Source: Sphingobacterium composti
GTDB lineage: Bacteria; Bacteroidota; Bacteroidia; Sphingobacteriales; Sphingobacteriaceae
Assembly: GCF_009829075.1 (NCBI RefSeq)
Contig: NZ_WUQZ01000005.1
Coordinates: forward strand, 106,793 to 170,792
Direction: 5' to 3'
Length of the DNA stretch: 64,000 nucleotides
Below the pieces are notes generated by a model. It saw only the letters and a program-made list of their open reading frames with translations, did no database searches and was not told the DNA's origin. Shown here one piece after another: positions 1 to 8,995 of this stretch (its first letter is position 1; each line of letters starts with the position of its first letter). The position numbers were made by a program, and so were the translations under genes.

Positions 1-462
1 ACTTACATATCCACCATAAAAAGGATTTCCCCCTTCACGACCATATTTTGAGAAATAAGCAGTTAAATCTTTAAGATTTTTAATAGCATTAATATCTTTC
101 AATCGGTGTTGAATTGGTTGCAAAGCAACTTTATTACGTGCTTCAAAATCAACATACGATCTATATAAGTCAGCAATTTTTTGTCCATCAGAACCTTGCT
201 CATGCTTATCGTTCAAAGCTGATTTTAAAATCTCTAATACTGCGACATCAGTATTTTCACGTAACTCGTCAAAAGACCCCCAACGTGCTTTATCTGAAGG
301 AATTTCAACCGTTTTCATCCAATTACCGTTTACATAATTGTAGAAATCGTCTTGCGGGCGTACGGACTTATCCATAAAAGTTTGATTTATGGCCTTGTAG
401 TCTTGAGCAAAAATAAAATTTGATGACAACAAAGCTGCTGTCAAGACAAAAATTTTCTTCAT
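1..462 (-). CDS. M13 family metallopeptidase, N-terminal part (runs off left edge)
   Basis: Only the first 154 codons are inside the window, because the gene continues past base 1. The start at 462 gives a clean signal peptide (residues 1-20, ending FAQ). Mature sequence follows with PQDDFYNYVNGNW at residues 36-48, the hallmark N-terminus of neprilysin/PepO-type (M13) zinc endopeptidases. The HExxH zinc site lies outside the window. The family degrades peptides in the periplasm or at the cell surface. The family call is firm; the substrate is unknown. Confidence 0.9.
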   Translation of the reverse strand, partial: MKKIFVLTAALLSSNFIFAQDYKAINQTFMDKSVRPQDDFYNYVNGNWMKTVEIPSDKARWGSFDELRENTDVAVLEILKSALNDKHEQGSDGQKIADLYRSYVDFEARNKVALQPIQHRLKDINAIKNLKDLTAYFSKYGREGGNPFYGGYVS

Positions 463-544
463 CTTTATAAGCTTAATTTAAATGATGTAAATGTTATGCA
501 AACATAATTATTTACTCAGGGAATAAAAAGTAACTATTTTGTTT

Positions 545-1180
545 ATGTATTTGGAATTTGGCGATAAAACCTATTTTATTCATCTCAAAACCGATATAGA
601 TTCTATTCGTATCAAAAAAATAGACCCTGATGTGATACATCTTAATGTCCCAGCTCTTTTACCACAGGACAATTTGATTTTATATATTCAGAAAGAGTTG
701 CCAAAGGTAATTTCTGATGCAAAGAAAATTAAAAGGACTTCTATCACAGAACTAGAAATTTTTGACAAAAAATATCCAATTCGTATTATTAATTTATCGA
801 CTTCGTATATAGCTAATGATATTTTGTATACAAATACAGATACTTTGAAGTCTAAAATTAAAATTGAAGAATTAAAGCTGAAAATTTTGAGAAACACTAT
901 AGATCAGCTGCTTTCCAATTTAGAAGAAGAATTAAATGTGATTCTCCCAGTCATTAAACTGAAAAAACTAAAAACAAAATATTATTCCATTTGTCCTACT
1001 AATGAATACATCACTTATTCGAAAACATTAATCGACAAATCAAAAGATTTCATCTCCTATGTAGTCATACTGGCAGTGGGAAGATATTTATTTTGTACGG
1101 AAGAACAAAGTAGCGATTTGATAAATAGGCATGTTTTAAATCCAAAACATTGCGAAAAAGTATATAATTATGAGCAGTGA
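545..1180 (+). CDS. Degenerate YgjP-like (DUF45) metallopeptidase-fold protein
   Basis: I start it at ATG 545; a TTG at 539 in the same frame is less likely. The protein has 211 residues. Its layout resembles YgjP/DUF45 metallopeptidases: an N-terminal beta-rich part, a YPIRI strand near residue 77, and a C-terminal block in which YYSIC (147-150 region) takes the place of WGSCS. YVVILAVGRYL (172-182) takes the place of YVVVHELAHLL. The zinc-binding HExxH is therefore replaced by LAVGR, and the protein should not be an active protease. Its 3' end overlaps the next gene by 11 bases, which suggests translational coupling. The family assignment is by eye; the alternative is an unknown family. Confidence 0.45.
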   Translation: MYLEFGDKTYFIHLKTDIDSIRIKKIDPDVIHLNVPALLPQDNLILYIQKELPKVISDAKKIKRTSITELEIFDKKYPIRIINLSTSYIANDILYTNTDTLKSKIKIEELKLKILRNTIDQLLSNLEEELNVILPVIKLKKLKTKYYSICPTNEYITYSKTLIDKSKDFISYVVILAVGRYLFCTEEQSSDLINRHVLNPKHCEKVYNYEQ

Positions 1181-1529
1181 GCTAAAATTAGAAATAAGTC
1201 CAATTGATGAAAGGGAAATGCAACACAATCCGCAGAGTATCGTTGCCAAATTAGATGAAACAAATCTGCTGTTCCTGCAAGAGTACATATTAGATAATTT
1301 ACCTAGTCTAGACGGAGGGCCGTCGGTTAGTAATTTAAGTTTAACCAATTTTAGATTTGATACATCCAAATTGAATGGTTCATTTAGATTAAAATTTCAA
1401 ATTGAAAGACAATATTGTTGTTCGGACATAGAATCTTGTGCAAATGACTACCTAGATTTTGATTTCAAGCTACAAGAAAAAACTTTAATAGCAAAGGCTG
1501 AATACTTTGATTGGAGCCTAACAAATTAA
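1170..1529 (+). CDS. Conserved hypothetical protein, 119 aa
   Basis: It starts inside the end of the upstream gene and ends 3 bases before the oxygenase gene, so the three look like one operon. It has no signal peptide or membrane segment. The middle contains a cysteine-rich stretch (RQYCCSDIESCAND, near residues 80-93) between predicted beta strands. I do not recognise the family. Tight packing and normal codon use support it being a real gene. Confidence 0.6.
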   Translation: MSSELKLEISPIDEREMQHNPQSIVAKLDETNLLFLQEYILDNLPSLDGGPSVSNLSLTNFRFDTSKLNGSFRLKFQIERQYCCSDIESCANDYLDFDFKLQEKTLIAKAEYFDWSLTN

Positions 1530-1532
1530 TGT

Positions 1533-2713
1533 ATGCTAAAAACTCCTTATCGATATAAAATCAATGAATCTTCTTTCGCCCACTATTGGACTGAAGGAGT
1601 TGGGGTTGAACTATTAAATAAATTAGGCTTCAAACCTGATTTAAAAGTTGCTGAGCAATTTATTCCCTTTTTATATGAATGGGATCGACATGCTGATCAG
1701 CTTGTTTTGGATCTGCATGATAAAAAGGGTTTTCGAGAGGGAAATATTTCCCTGAATTCCTATTTGAAAGGCGAAATCATACCGTACGATGAAAAATCTA
1801 TTTGGGATGTTTTTTTTGAAAAAATTGATTTTTCGCCACCTTGGTTAGATCCAGAAAAATTGAAATTTGGTACCGAACTTTCGCGACGAGCAGGATTATC
1901 CGCTTTGATAGTGCTGCGAGATTATTGCCTGATGGGTGGTTATGAATCAGCTGCGATTAATAAGCCGTTAATATATACAGGTGCATTAAAAAAAAGTGCG
2001 GTGAAACGCCTTACTGACACTGTCAATTTTTGGGCACATATCACAAAAGCGAATGGGCTTAGTAAAGATTCTGAAGGTATTAGACAGATAATTTTAACCC
2101 GAATTATTCATTCATATTCACGCATTGGCATTTAAAACATACAGATTGGGATGCTGATAAATGGGGAATTCCCATTAATATTTGGGATATGTTGGCAACA
2201 AATTTAGGTTTTTCACTCGTGTTTCTCGTGGGGTTGAGAAAAATTGGAATACAACCATCTAAAGATGAGGAAGAAGGTTTGTTTCACATGTGGAAATACA
2301 TTGGTTATTTGTTGGGAATTCCACTTTCTTTACTGCCTGATAACGAGGAAGAAGCAATTGAAGCGCTCTATTATTGGACCATGACTCAACGTGAAGGTGA
2401 CGAGGATAGTAAATCATTGGCAGATACATTGAAAGAAGAACCTGTACTTGCGAATTACCCGAAAAGCAAGCTTTTTCGTATGATGATGCGTGAAATTCAT
2501 CTCTTCTACAATCATTTTCTCTTAGGAGATTATTCATGTAAACTTCTTGGACTTCCCTCTACTAAGATTGGTCGTTTTGGCTTAGTGAACATTTGGCGTA
2601 CCCGTAAGAATGAAAAATTAATTGTGGATGAATTTACCCGATTAGAAGCTATTGATGCTGGGGGGAAAGAGCAAGAACGTGTCAGATTGATTTATCAACG
2701 TTTCAATCAATAG
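1533..2713 (+). pseudogene. MpaB-family oxygenase (DUF2236), frameshifted
   Basis: Two open frames, 1533-2135 and about 2136-2713, are the two halves of one DUF2236/MpaB-type protein of about 390 residues. The first ends IIHSYSRIGI and stop. In another frame the sequence continues at once as LKHTDWDADKWGIPIN, followed by WDMLATNLGFSLVFLVGLR, which is the conserved C-terminal half of this heme-binding oxygenase family. The break lies near 2125-2135 and needs one inserted base (or two deleted) to restore the frame. No other stop occurs, so it is either a recent mutation or a sequencing error. The 3' end is convergent with radC, 1 base apart. Confidence 0.8.
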
Positions 2714-2714
2714 G

Positions 2715-3401
2715 TTATAACAATCCTTCATCTCGAAAACTATAATACGAGGAATCAGTGAAAATTAGATGATCATTTACCTTAATATCCATTATTTTGG
2801 CGGCATCATTAATTTTATTCGTCAATATTTTATCTGCTTTACTAGGTTGTAAAGTGCCTGATGGATGATTGTGAATTAAAATCATCGAATTTGCTTTTGA
2901 TTGCAAAACTTGACGTAAAATAATGCGTACGTCTACTGGCGTAAAATCATTGCCTCCTCGACCGATTAACTGCGTATCTAAAACTTTGCATCCAGTATTG
3001 AGATATAGCACCCAAAATTCCTCATGAGGAATATCTTGCAAATTAGCTCTAAAATATTCATATACACGCTTGCTGCTATTCAGGATAGGTACATCAATGA
3101 CTTGTTCATCTCTTCGCCGTCTTCCTAATTCTAAAGCTGCAATAATAGTAATAGCCTTAGCTTCGCCAATTCCTCTGTATCCACACAAATCATTGACTTC
3201 TTTCTTCGATAAAGCATTCAAATTATTATTTACATCTTTCAAAATACGGCGACAAAGTTCTACCGCTGTCTCAGTTGTGGAGCCTGAACCAATTAGTATA
3301 GCAAGTAGTTCTGCATCTGTCAAGGCTCTCCTGCCCTTCTCCATTAATTTTTCTCTTGGCCGATCCGACTCTGCCCATTCGCGAATGACTAACTTTTCCA
3401 T
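2715..3401 (-). CDS. radC: RadC family JAB/MPN-domain protein
   Basis: The protein has 228 residues, the usual RadC length. An N-terminal helix-hairpin-helix region (GYRGIGEAKA, near 74-83) precedes an MPN/JAB1 domain with the JAMM-type signature HNHPSG (177-182) and the Asp at 190 of SKAD. RadC was named for DNA repair, but its role is unproven. It is a predicted metal-dependent hydrolase acting on DNA or protein adducts. It stands alone and is convergent with the oxygenase pseudogene. Confidence 0.93.
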   Translation of the reverse strand: MEKLVIREWAESDRPREKLMEKGRRALTDAELLAILIGSGSTTETAVELCRRILKDVNNNLNALSKKEVNDLCGYRGIGEAKAITIIAALELGRRRRDEQVIDVPILNSSKRVYEYFRANLQDIPHEEFWVLYLNTGCKVLDTQLIGRGGNDFTPVDVRIILRQVLQSKANSMILIHNHPSGTLQPSKADKILTNKINDAAKIMDIKVNDHLIFTDSSYYSFRDEGLL

Positions 3402-3515
3402 AATAGTCTGTGTGTATGTGTTTGGTTATTATGAATTTACTAAAATGAAATAAACTTAACAAATATTAACGCCCAGCAACTGGAATGTTAGCGTCGTTCT
3501 TAGGATAAAAAATAT

Positions 3516-3523
3516 TATATTTG
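3516..3523 (+). promoter_or_regulatory. Bacteroidota -7 promoter element for the cyclophilin gene
   Basis: TATATTTG matches the Bacteroidota housekeeping -7 consensus TAnnTTTG and lies 24 bases before the ATG at 3548. No convincing -33 TTG was found at the expected distance. Confidence 0.5.
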
Positions 3524-3547
3524 TACCTCGTAAAAATTTATTTAGAA

Positions 3548-4006
3548 ATGAGTAAAGCAATTATTAAGACAGAAAAAGGCGACATGACTGTACAATTTTA
3601 TACAGCTGACGCTCCTAATACAGTAGCTAATTTTATTAAATTGGCTAAAGAAGGATACTATGATGGTTTGACATTCCACCGTGTAATCCCTGATTTCGTA
3701 ATTCAAGGCGGTTGTCCTAATTCTCGTGAAGGTGCTGCTGGAATGCCAGGTACAGGCGGTCCAGGTTATAAGATCGACTGCGAATTAACCGGCGAAAACC
3801 AATACCACGACCGTGGTGTGTTATCTATGGCGCATGCTGGTAGAAATACTGGTGGATCTCAATTCTTTATTTGCCATAGCCGTAATAATACAGCGCATTT
3901 GGATCGCAACCATACTTGTTTTGGTAAAGTGATCGAGAATGTTGATGTAGTGGACGATATTCGTCAAGGCGATCGTATATTATCTATTGAAGTTATTGAA
4001 GATTAA
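3548..4006 (+). CDS. Cyclophilin-type peptidyl-prolyl cis-trans isomerase
   Basis: I choose ATG 3548 ([13 protein letters not shown]) over an in-frame TTG at 3521, because the -7 element ends at 3523 and the protein then begins at the normal cyclophilin N-terminus. It has 152 residues, no signal peptide, and so is cytoplasmic. The catalytic and binding blocks [14 protein letters not shown] and GGSQFFICH are intact, including the active-site Arg of FHR. It catalyses proline isomerisation during folding. The DUF5606 gene follows after 18 bases and is probably cotranscribed. Confidence 0.95.
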   Translation: MSKAIIKTEKGDMTVQFYTADAPNTVANFIKLAKEGYYDGLTFHRVIPDFVIQGGCPNSREGAAGMPGTGGPGYKIDCELTGENQYHDRGVLSMAHAGRNTGGSQFFICHSRNNTAHLDRNHTCFGKVIENVDVVDDIRQGDRILSIEVIED

Positions 4007-4024
4007 TATAAACTTTTTAAAATA

Positions 4025-4429
4025 ATGAATTTAAGAGCATTAGTATCAGTAACTGGTAAACCAGGTTTATTCAAATTAATCGGACAAAATAAGGGTGGTT
4101 TTATTTTAGAGACGTTAGATAAAGCTAAAATCAAATCAGTAGTAAACTTAAATACTACGAAAATGGCGACATTAGAAGATATCACCATCTACGGAGAAGA
4201 GGAAGAAATTCGTTTACTAGATGTTTTAGAGACAATAAAAGCTAATGGAGGTAATACTCCAGACACTAAAGCTACTGGTGAGGAATTACGTAACTTTTTC
4301 CGCGAAGTAGCTCCTGGACATGATGAATCTAGAGTATATACCTCTGATATAAAAAAAATAATTTCTTGGTATAATATTATTAAGGAATTTCCTTTATTCG
4401 AAGAAGAAGCACCTGCTCCTATTCAGTAA
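4025..4429 (+). CDS. DUF5606 domain protein
   Basis: This 134-residue cytoplasmic protein has the N-terminus typical of DUF5606 (MNLRALVSVTGKPGLFKLIG). It continues with a beta-rich ETLDKAKIKSVV...KMATLEDITIY block and an acidic C-terminus. The family is confined to Bacteroidota and has no known function. It lies 18 bases after the cyclophilin gene and is followed by a strong terminator. Confidence 0.85.
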   Translation: MNLRALVSVTGKPGLFKLIGQNKGGFILETLDKAKIKSVVNLNTTKMATLEDITIYGEEEEIRLLDVLETIKANGGNTPDTKATGEELRNFFREVAPGHDESRVYTSDIKKIISWYNIIKEFPLFEEEAPAPIQ

Positions 4430-4446
4430 TGGAGATATAATTAGAT

Positions 4447-4485
4447 AAAGAAAAGGGTTCAAATATTATTTGAACCCTTTTCTTT
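4447..4485. terminator. Bidirectional intrinsic terminator
   Basis: A 17-bp perfect stem (4447-4463 with 4469-4485) around a 5-base loop has A and T runs on its two sides. It separates the DUF5606 gene (+) from the convergent SRPBCC gene (-) and can serve both. Confidence 0.9.
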
Positions 4486-4505
4486 ATAATGAGATAATAA
4501 AATAA

Positions 4506-4904
4506 TTATCCTAATTTTTCTTTGAGTTTGCTCACTTGATGATCTACAAGTTTTTGTAATGGACCAGAGGCCATCATTTTCATCATCATATTCAATTGTG
4601 CTTCGATGATGAAACTTGCTTTTGTTTCTGATGGAGAGACCTCTTCTACTTTCCAAACTAATTTTACTTCAAATGGAGCCTCCTCTGAGGGAACACAGAC
4701 TATTTCTTTATTCTCAACACGCTGACTAATTTTTAAAGCTAATTTAGCCATGTTTTTAATCGTAAAACGCGCTTCGTCAGCTGTTGATGACCAATTGTAA
4801 ATATTATCGGGCATCAGTTGCTCATGATTGTTTAGATCATTTAAAAAATTATAAACCTCCGAGACAGGTTTATTAATTACAACGTTGTTTTGAATAATAG
4901 TCAT
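4506..4904 (-). CDS. SRPBCC (START-like) family protein
   Basis: The protein has 132 residues. It begins with a beta strand and the ISKPVSEVYNFL-type helix common to SRPBCC/polyketide-cyclase-like proteins (here VINKPVSEVYNFLNDLNN). It ends with an amphipathic helix (PLQKLVDHQVSKLKEKLG). The fold binds small hydrophobic ligands; the ligand is unknown. It lies 15 bases downstream of pyrE on the same strand and probably shares its transcript. Confidence 0.8.
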   Translation of the reverse strand: MTIIQNNVVINKPVSEVYNFLNDLNNHEQLMPDNIYNWSSTADEARFTIKNMAKLALKISQRVENKEIVCVPSEEAPFEVKLVWKVEEVSPSETKASFIIEAQLNMMMKMMASGPLQKLVDHQVSKLKEKLG

Positions 4905-4919
4905 ATTTATAGTTTTTAA

Positions 4920-5567
4920 TTATTCTGCTGGTGACCAGTTAGCTGGATCTTTTCTCCATGCCTGCAATAACTCCACATCAGAATCCAATACATAACTATT
5001 ATCAACTGCCACTTTAATCAATGCATTATAATCGCATAATGAGAATACTGGACATTTCGCTTCTGCAAAATTCTTAGCAGCTACATCTAATCCATAAGTG
5101 AAAATAGATACCAATCCCACTACATTACAACCTGCATCACGTAAGGCTTGTACAGCTTGTAATGAACTTTTTCCTGTTGATACTAAATCTTCAATTACTA
5201 CGACACGCTGACCTTCTACCACTTCACCTTCAATTAAGTTTTGGCGTCCATGATCTTTTGCACTACTACGTACGTAGGTAAATGGAAGACCTAAATCTTG
5301 TGCCACTAATACACCTTGTGGGATACCTGCTGTAGCAACACCAGAAACCATTTCTACAGACCCAAATTCTTCTTGAATTAATTGTGCCAATCTTTGACGA
5401 ATGAACGTACGGATGGCTGGATGTGATAATGTGATACGATTATCACAATAAATTGGAGACTTCCAACCCGATGCCCATGTAAAAGGACTTTTAGGTTGTA
5501 ATTTTATTGCTTTAATTTGCAATAAGGATTCAGCAACTTTTTGTTCAACCTCATTTAAATTATTCAT
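4920..5567 (-). CDS. pyrE: Orotate phosphoribosyltransferase
   Basis: PyrE transfers ribose-5-phosphate from PRPP to orotate in pyrimidine synthesis. The 215-residue protein carries the PRPP-binding loop VVVIEDLVSTGKSS (122-135) and the catalytic-loop region SSAKDHGRQN (101-110). Length and motifs are normal. The start codon shares bases with an ATG on the opposite strand. A -7 element 4 bases upstream suggests a leaderless or nearly leaderless transcript. Confidence 0.96.
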   Translation of the reverse strand: MNNLNEVEQKVAESLLQIKAIKLQPKSPFTWASGWKSPIYCDNRITLSHPAIRTFIRQRLAQLIQEEFGSVEMVSGVATAGIPQGVLVAQDLGLPFTYVRSSAKDHGRQNLIEGEVVEGQRVVVIEDLVSTGKSSLQAVQALRDAGCNVVGLVSIFTYGLDVAAKNFAEAKCPVFSLCDYNALIKVAVDNSYVLDSDVELLQAWRKDPANWSPAE

Positions 5568-5571
5568 GGCA

Positions 5572-5579
5572 CAAATTTA
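5572..5579 (-). promoter_or_regulatory. -7 promoter element for pyrE
   Basis: On the minus strand TAAATTTG (5579 to 5572) fits TAnnTTTG and ends 4 bases before the pyrE ATG (5567). Transcription would begin at or next to the start codon. Its position inside the first codons of the longest Nudix frame argues for the later Nudix start at 5590. Confidence 0.5.
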
Positions 5580-5589
5580 TAAAATTTAT

Positions 5590-6174
5590 ATGAACCAAAG
5601 CCTGCTTATTTTTGCAGATTTTGCTCCTAAAATTAAAAAAAACGTACAAACAATTGGATTACAAGAAATTGACTTAGAAAAACTTTTCAATAGTTCCAAT
5701 AAAAATGAAGAAATTAACTATTTATTTGTACATCCTGATGTAAGTACAATCTTTAGAAAGATACTCTCTGAACAAAAAATTATCTATGCCGCTGGTGGTG
5801 TGGTAAGAAATGGAGAAGGTGATTATTTGTTTATTCATCGGCTTGGAAAATGGGATTTACCAAAAGGAAAGGTGGATGAAGGTGAAAAAATGCGTGAGGC
5901 CGCAGTACGTGAAGTCGAAGAAGAATGTGGTATTAAGGTAGATTATTTGGGTGAAAAGATTCAAACAACCTATCATACGTACACCATGCGTGGCAAATTT
6001 GTTTTGAAGCAAACGAAATGGTATGATATGGGAGTAAATAAAATACCTAAATTGATCCCTCAAACGGAGGAAGACATCACGGAGGCGGTATGGTTAAGTA
6101 AAAAAGATATAAAAAAGATTAAGGAAAACACGTATCCGTTGATTCTAGATATTCTGGACAAAATATCTATCTAA
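5590..6174 (+). CDS. Nudix hydrolase
   Basis: It carries a complete Nudix box, GKVDEGEKMREAAVREVEEE and following CGI (Gx5Ex7REUxEExGU), at residues 93-115 counted from ATG 5590. An alternative ATG at 5566 would add 8 residues, but it overlaps the pyrE promoter and start. The box binds Mg2+ and cleaves nucleoside diphosphates linked to other groups. The N-terminal 70 residues form an extra domain of unknown role. It is divergent from pyrE and ends just before a strong terminator. Confidence 0.92.
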   Translation: MNQSLLIFADFAPKIKKNVQTIGLQEIDLEKLFNSSNKNEEINYLFVHPDVSTIFRKILSEQKIIYAAGGVVRNGEGDYLFIHRLGKWDLPKGKVDEGEKMREAAVREVEEECGIKVDYLGEKIQTTYHTYTMRGKFVLKQTKWYDMGVNKIPKLIPQTEEDITEAVWLSKKDIKKIKENTYPLILDILDKISI

Positions 6175-6177
6175 ACT

Positions 6178-6218
6178 AAAATGAAAGTGATCTTACTACG
6201 TTCACTTTCATTTTTTTT
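6178..6218 (+). terminator. Intrinsic terminator after the Nudix gene
   Basis: A 10-bp stem (6181-6190 with 6202-6211), extended by A/T pairs, is followed by a run of T. It lies immediately after the Nudix stop codon. Confidence 0.9.
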
Positions 6219-6271
6219 AAACTATTTGATCCTTCTAATTGTTTACTTATTGTAATCAATTAAGATGTGTC

Positions 6272-6820
6272 ATGAGTAAAAAAATCGGAATATTAGTAGG
6301 AAGTCTTCGTAGAGAATCGTTCAACAAGAAAATTGCAGAAAATTTAGTCCAACTTTTGGATAAAAAATACAGCTATGAATTTGTACAAATAGGCGATCTA
6401 CCGCTTTATAACGAAGACATCGATCATGATAATCCTCCTAAAGTATATAGTACATTTCGAGATAAATTATCATCATGTGATGCTTTTTTATTCTTCACAC
6501 CCGAATACAACAGATCAATACCCGCTGTATTGAAAAATGCATTAGATGTAGGTTCACGACCTTATGGGAATAGTAAATGGGATGGCAAGCCTGCAGCAAT
6601 AGTTTCCGTTTCTCCTGGAGCCATTAGCGGTTTTGGTGCAAATCATCATCTAAGGCAATGTCTTACCTTTCTGAATATGCCTACTTTGCAACAACCTGAA
6701 ATGTACATTGGAAATGTAACTCAAATCCTCGATGATGATGGAAAAATAAAATCAGAGAATACAAATGAATTATGCAAAAAATTTATCAAAGCTTTTGAAG
6801 GATGGATGGAAATGTTTTAG
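6272..6820 (+). CDS. NAD(P)H-dependent FMN reductase (flavodoxin-like)
   Basis: I start it at ATG 6272 (MSKKIGILVGSLRRESFNKK). The frame is open from a TTG at 6239, but the added residues are not family-like. The protein has 182 residues. GSLRRESFN is the FMN phosphate loop, and FFTPEYNRSIPAVLKNALD is the conserved block of the NADPH-dependent FMN reductase family (chromate/quinone/azo reductases). It is a cytoplasmic flavoprotein whose substrate cannot be told from sequence. It is convergent with DUF3810, with 4 bases between them. Confidence 0.92.
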   Translation: MSKKIGILVGSLRRESFNKKIAENLVQLLDKKYSYEFVQIGDLPLYNEDIDHDNPPKVYSTFRDKLSSCDAFLFFTPEYNRSIPAVLKNALDVGSRPYGNSKWDGKPAAIVSVSPGAISGFGANHHLRQCLTFLNMPTLQQPEMYIGNVTQILDDDGKIKSENTNELCKKFIKAFEGWMEMF

Positions 6821-6824
6821 ATAG

Positions 6825-7910
6825 TTATGGCAACTTTTCTTGTTGCTTTTCCCAAGCGACAAGAAGAGTTGTCATCATACTGTAGCGCTCCAACCCTTCG
6901 GGCTGATTATTGTGCTTTAAGTATTGATTATAAAAGATGCCAGAAACTTTATCTATCCAACCTCTATAGGACATCCAAAATTCCCGTTCAGCTTTGAAAT
7001 CAGCCAACACCTTTGGTGATAATTTAGCTCTGTACTTTTCGAATAATTCTTTATTACCATATAAGGGATGCAACAAATACTCTACAGCAGAATAATATGC
7101 CGAATACTTATACCAGACATCTTCCTTATCTTTCAATGTCAAGAAAGCTATAAAATTACATTCATCCTCGAATCCTACGCCCATTTGATGTGTCAACTCA
7201 TGTACTACCACAAATGGAAAAGAAGGATTAGGTATGAGTTGATTGACCTGTACTTCCAAGGTAAACGGATTGAAGTAACCCGATACCGTAAAATACGAAG
7301 CAAGCTCACTAGAAATTGGTTCTTTAGCGCGAACCTGTGTTTTACATAGATAATCCTTTAATAAAGTATCTTGCAGGACAATTTCTGTCAAATCACCTTT
7401 AACACCATTTTTAGAATTACTATTAACATCCACTTTTTCACGAAGTTCATTCGCAATCGCAATGTATTTATCCAATACTTTAAGGTGATCTTCACGTGTT
7501 ATTTTTGTGTTAGAAAAACCAAATTTATCAGCAAGGGGTTGTCTGAAATAACTCAACCCCCAATTGACTGTAAATAAGACATAAGTGGCTGATATTATAA
7601 ATATTACACGTGCTAAATTAAGTTTAGCATTATACCATTGTTTACGGAATAGTTCTCGAATTGCGAGGACTATAGTGTAAATCAAAACAATAGCAATTGT
7701 AGCATAAAAGATATCTCCTATACTAAACGGAATCCAAGAAAATAATATAATGTACAGGTACGAAATAGCTGGGTAAAACAGTTGTGCATAATACTGTTCT
7801 ACCCAATTTGTATTAGTCTTTAGCAATTCTAAGAGCACAATGATAACCCAGCAAAAGCCAATGGTCAGATAGTACTTTCGGAGTATGATAGTTCTAACTT
7901 TGGGTTTCAT
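6825..7910 (-). CDS. DUF3810 membrane protein with HExxH motif
   Basis: I start it at ATG 7910 (MKPKVRTIILRKYY). The frame is open to 7991, but that would overlap the upstream gene by about 100 bases instead of 17. The protein has 361 residues. Three N-terminal membrane segments (roughly 12-30, 48-70 and 90-110) precede a soluble domain with HELTHQMGVGFEDECN. The HExxH starts at His237 with a downstream Glu-rich helix, a gluzincin-like zinc site. The family occurs mostly in Bacteroidota and no substrate is known. It is coupled to the nucleoid-associated protein gene upstream. Confidence 0.85.
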   Translation of the reverse strand: MKPKVRTIILRKYYLTIGFCWVIIVLLELLKTNTNWVEQYYAQLFYPAISYLYIILFSWIPFSIGDIFYATIAIVLIYTIVLAIRELFRKQWYNAKLNLARVIFIISATYVLFTVNWGLSYFRQPLADKFGFSNTKITREDHLKVLDKYIAIANELREKVDVNSNSKNGVKGDLTEIVLQDTLLKDYLCKTQVRAKEPISSELASYFTVSGYFNPFTLEVQVNQLIPNPSFPFVVVHELTHQMGVGFEDECNFIAFLTLKDKEDVWYKYSAYYSAVEYLLHPLYGNKELFEKYRAKLSPKVLADFKAEREFWMSYRGWIDKVSGIFYNQYLKHNNQPEGLERYSMMTTLLVAWEKQQEKLP

Positions 7911-8955
7911 TTTCGTAATACAACTTGTAATAGTTTTTACCTTTATCTTCATCATAGCCCTGCTCCAGATATTCCCGCTTTCCATGCACATAGATGTGGA
8001 AATTCTTATCCAACTTTATAACAGACTTGTACGAACTTGCCATTTTTTTAACTGCAGGGCTAGCTATTTCAAAATTTGCTTGAAAAGGCATATCAAACTC
8101 ATCTTCAAAAGACTGTTTGTATTCATTAAACAAAGAAGCGGCTTGTGGATTCGCAATGACCTCCTCTTCAAATTCAGCACTGTCGAAAGTTTCTTTGCTT
8201 TTGAAATAGTTCATCGAACGATTCAACAAATCAATTTTATCTGCAGTTTCCAACTCAAAAACCTCGTCCAATTTCTCGTTAACAAAGTTCTTGTAGACTT
8301 TCATGAGATTTCCAGTTTGCTGGAACGCATCATTACGTGATTTCAGTTTTAAGAAATTGTCCTTCCAATACACAGCCTCCGATTGGTTCGTTTGATCGAC
8401 CACTAGTACTTTAAAGCCTTCCTCACTTTCAGTATTGACAATGACTACACCTTTATCCAGTTTATTGATATTAATCGCCTCCTGCTCATAATTCAATTGA
8501 AAACCGCCTTGCTCAGGATACACTTTAAGGTATGCTTCTTTGTTTTCAGACTTAAAAATTCCCACTGCCGCATGGTCCTCTCCTTCCATTTGTACATTTT
8601 TCAATGAAACAACATACACCTCACCTGACTTGATTTTCGGATGTTCCGAAACTTCGTACAAGTGTTTGGTCACTTGTTGTGAAAACTCGTGAAAGCTGAT
8701 GTTTCCTTCAAAAAATTTCTTCGAGAAGTGATAGACTTCATTCAATTCCAATTCCTCATTTGGATGAAAAAAGCGATAAACTTCGGTCAACTTTGCAAAA
8801 GGTTTCATAAAATATTGCATCAATAAATCGGGCAATATTTCGTCTCCAGCCAAATCAATTGGATTTTCGGACAATATATAAAACTCATCGTTGGCTTTGT
8901 TGCCTACATGATGAATAGAAAGATTTTCAAACGTTGCGTCTTGATGAAAAAACAT
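7894..8955 (-). CDS. Nucleoid-associated protein, NdpA/YejK family
   Basis: The 353-residue protein has the N-terminus LSIHHVGNKANDEFYILSE and a central AVGIFKSENKEAYLKV block typical of the 37-kDa nucleoid-associated family (E. coli YejK). These bind double-stranded DNA and sit on the nucleoid. It is cytoplasmic, with no membrane segment. The stop codon lies inside the start of the DUF3810 gene, so the two are probably translated together. Confidence 0.85.
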   Translation of the reverse strand: MFFHQDATFENLSIHHVGNKANDEFYILSENPIDLAGDEILPDLLMQYFMKPFAKLTEVYRFFHPNEELELNEVYHFSKKFFEGNISFHEFSQQVTKHLYEVSEHPKIKSGEVYVVSLKNVQMEGEDHAAVGIFKSENKEAYLKVYPEQGGFQLNYEQEAININKLDKGVVIVNTESEEGFKVLVVDQTNQSEAVYWKDNFLKLKSRNDAFQQTGNLMKVYKNFVNEKLDEVFELETADKIDLLNRSMNYFKSKETFDSAEFEEEVIANPQAASLFNEYKQSFEDEFDMPFQANFEIASPAVKKMASSYKSVIKLDKNFHIYVHGKREYLEQGYDEDKGKNYYKLYYENETQS

Positions 8956-8995
8956 AGATTAAAATTAAAGAAACAAAAATATAAAAGTATTTTGG

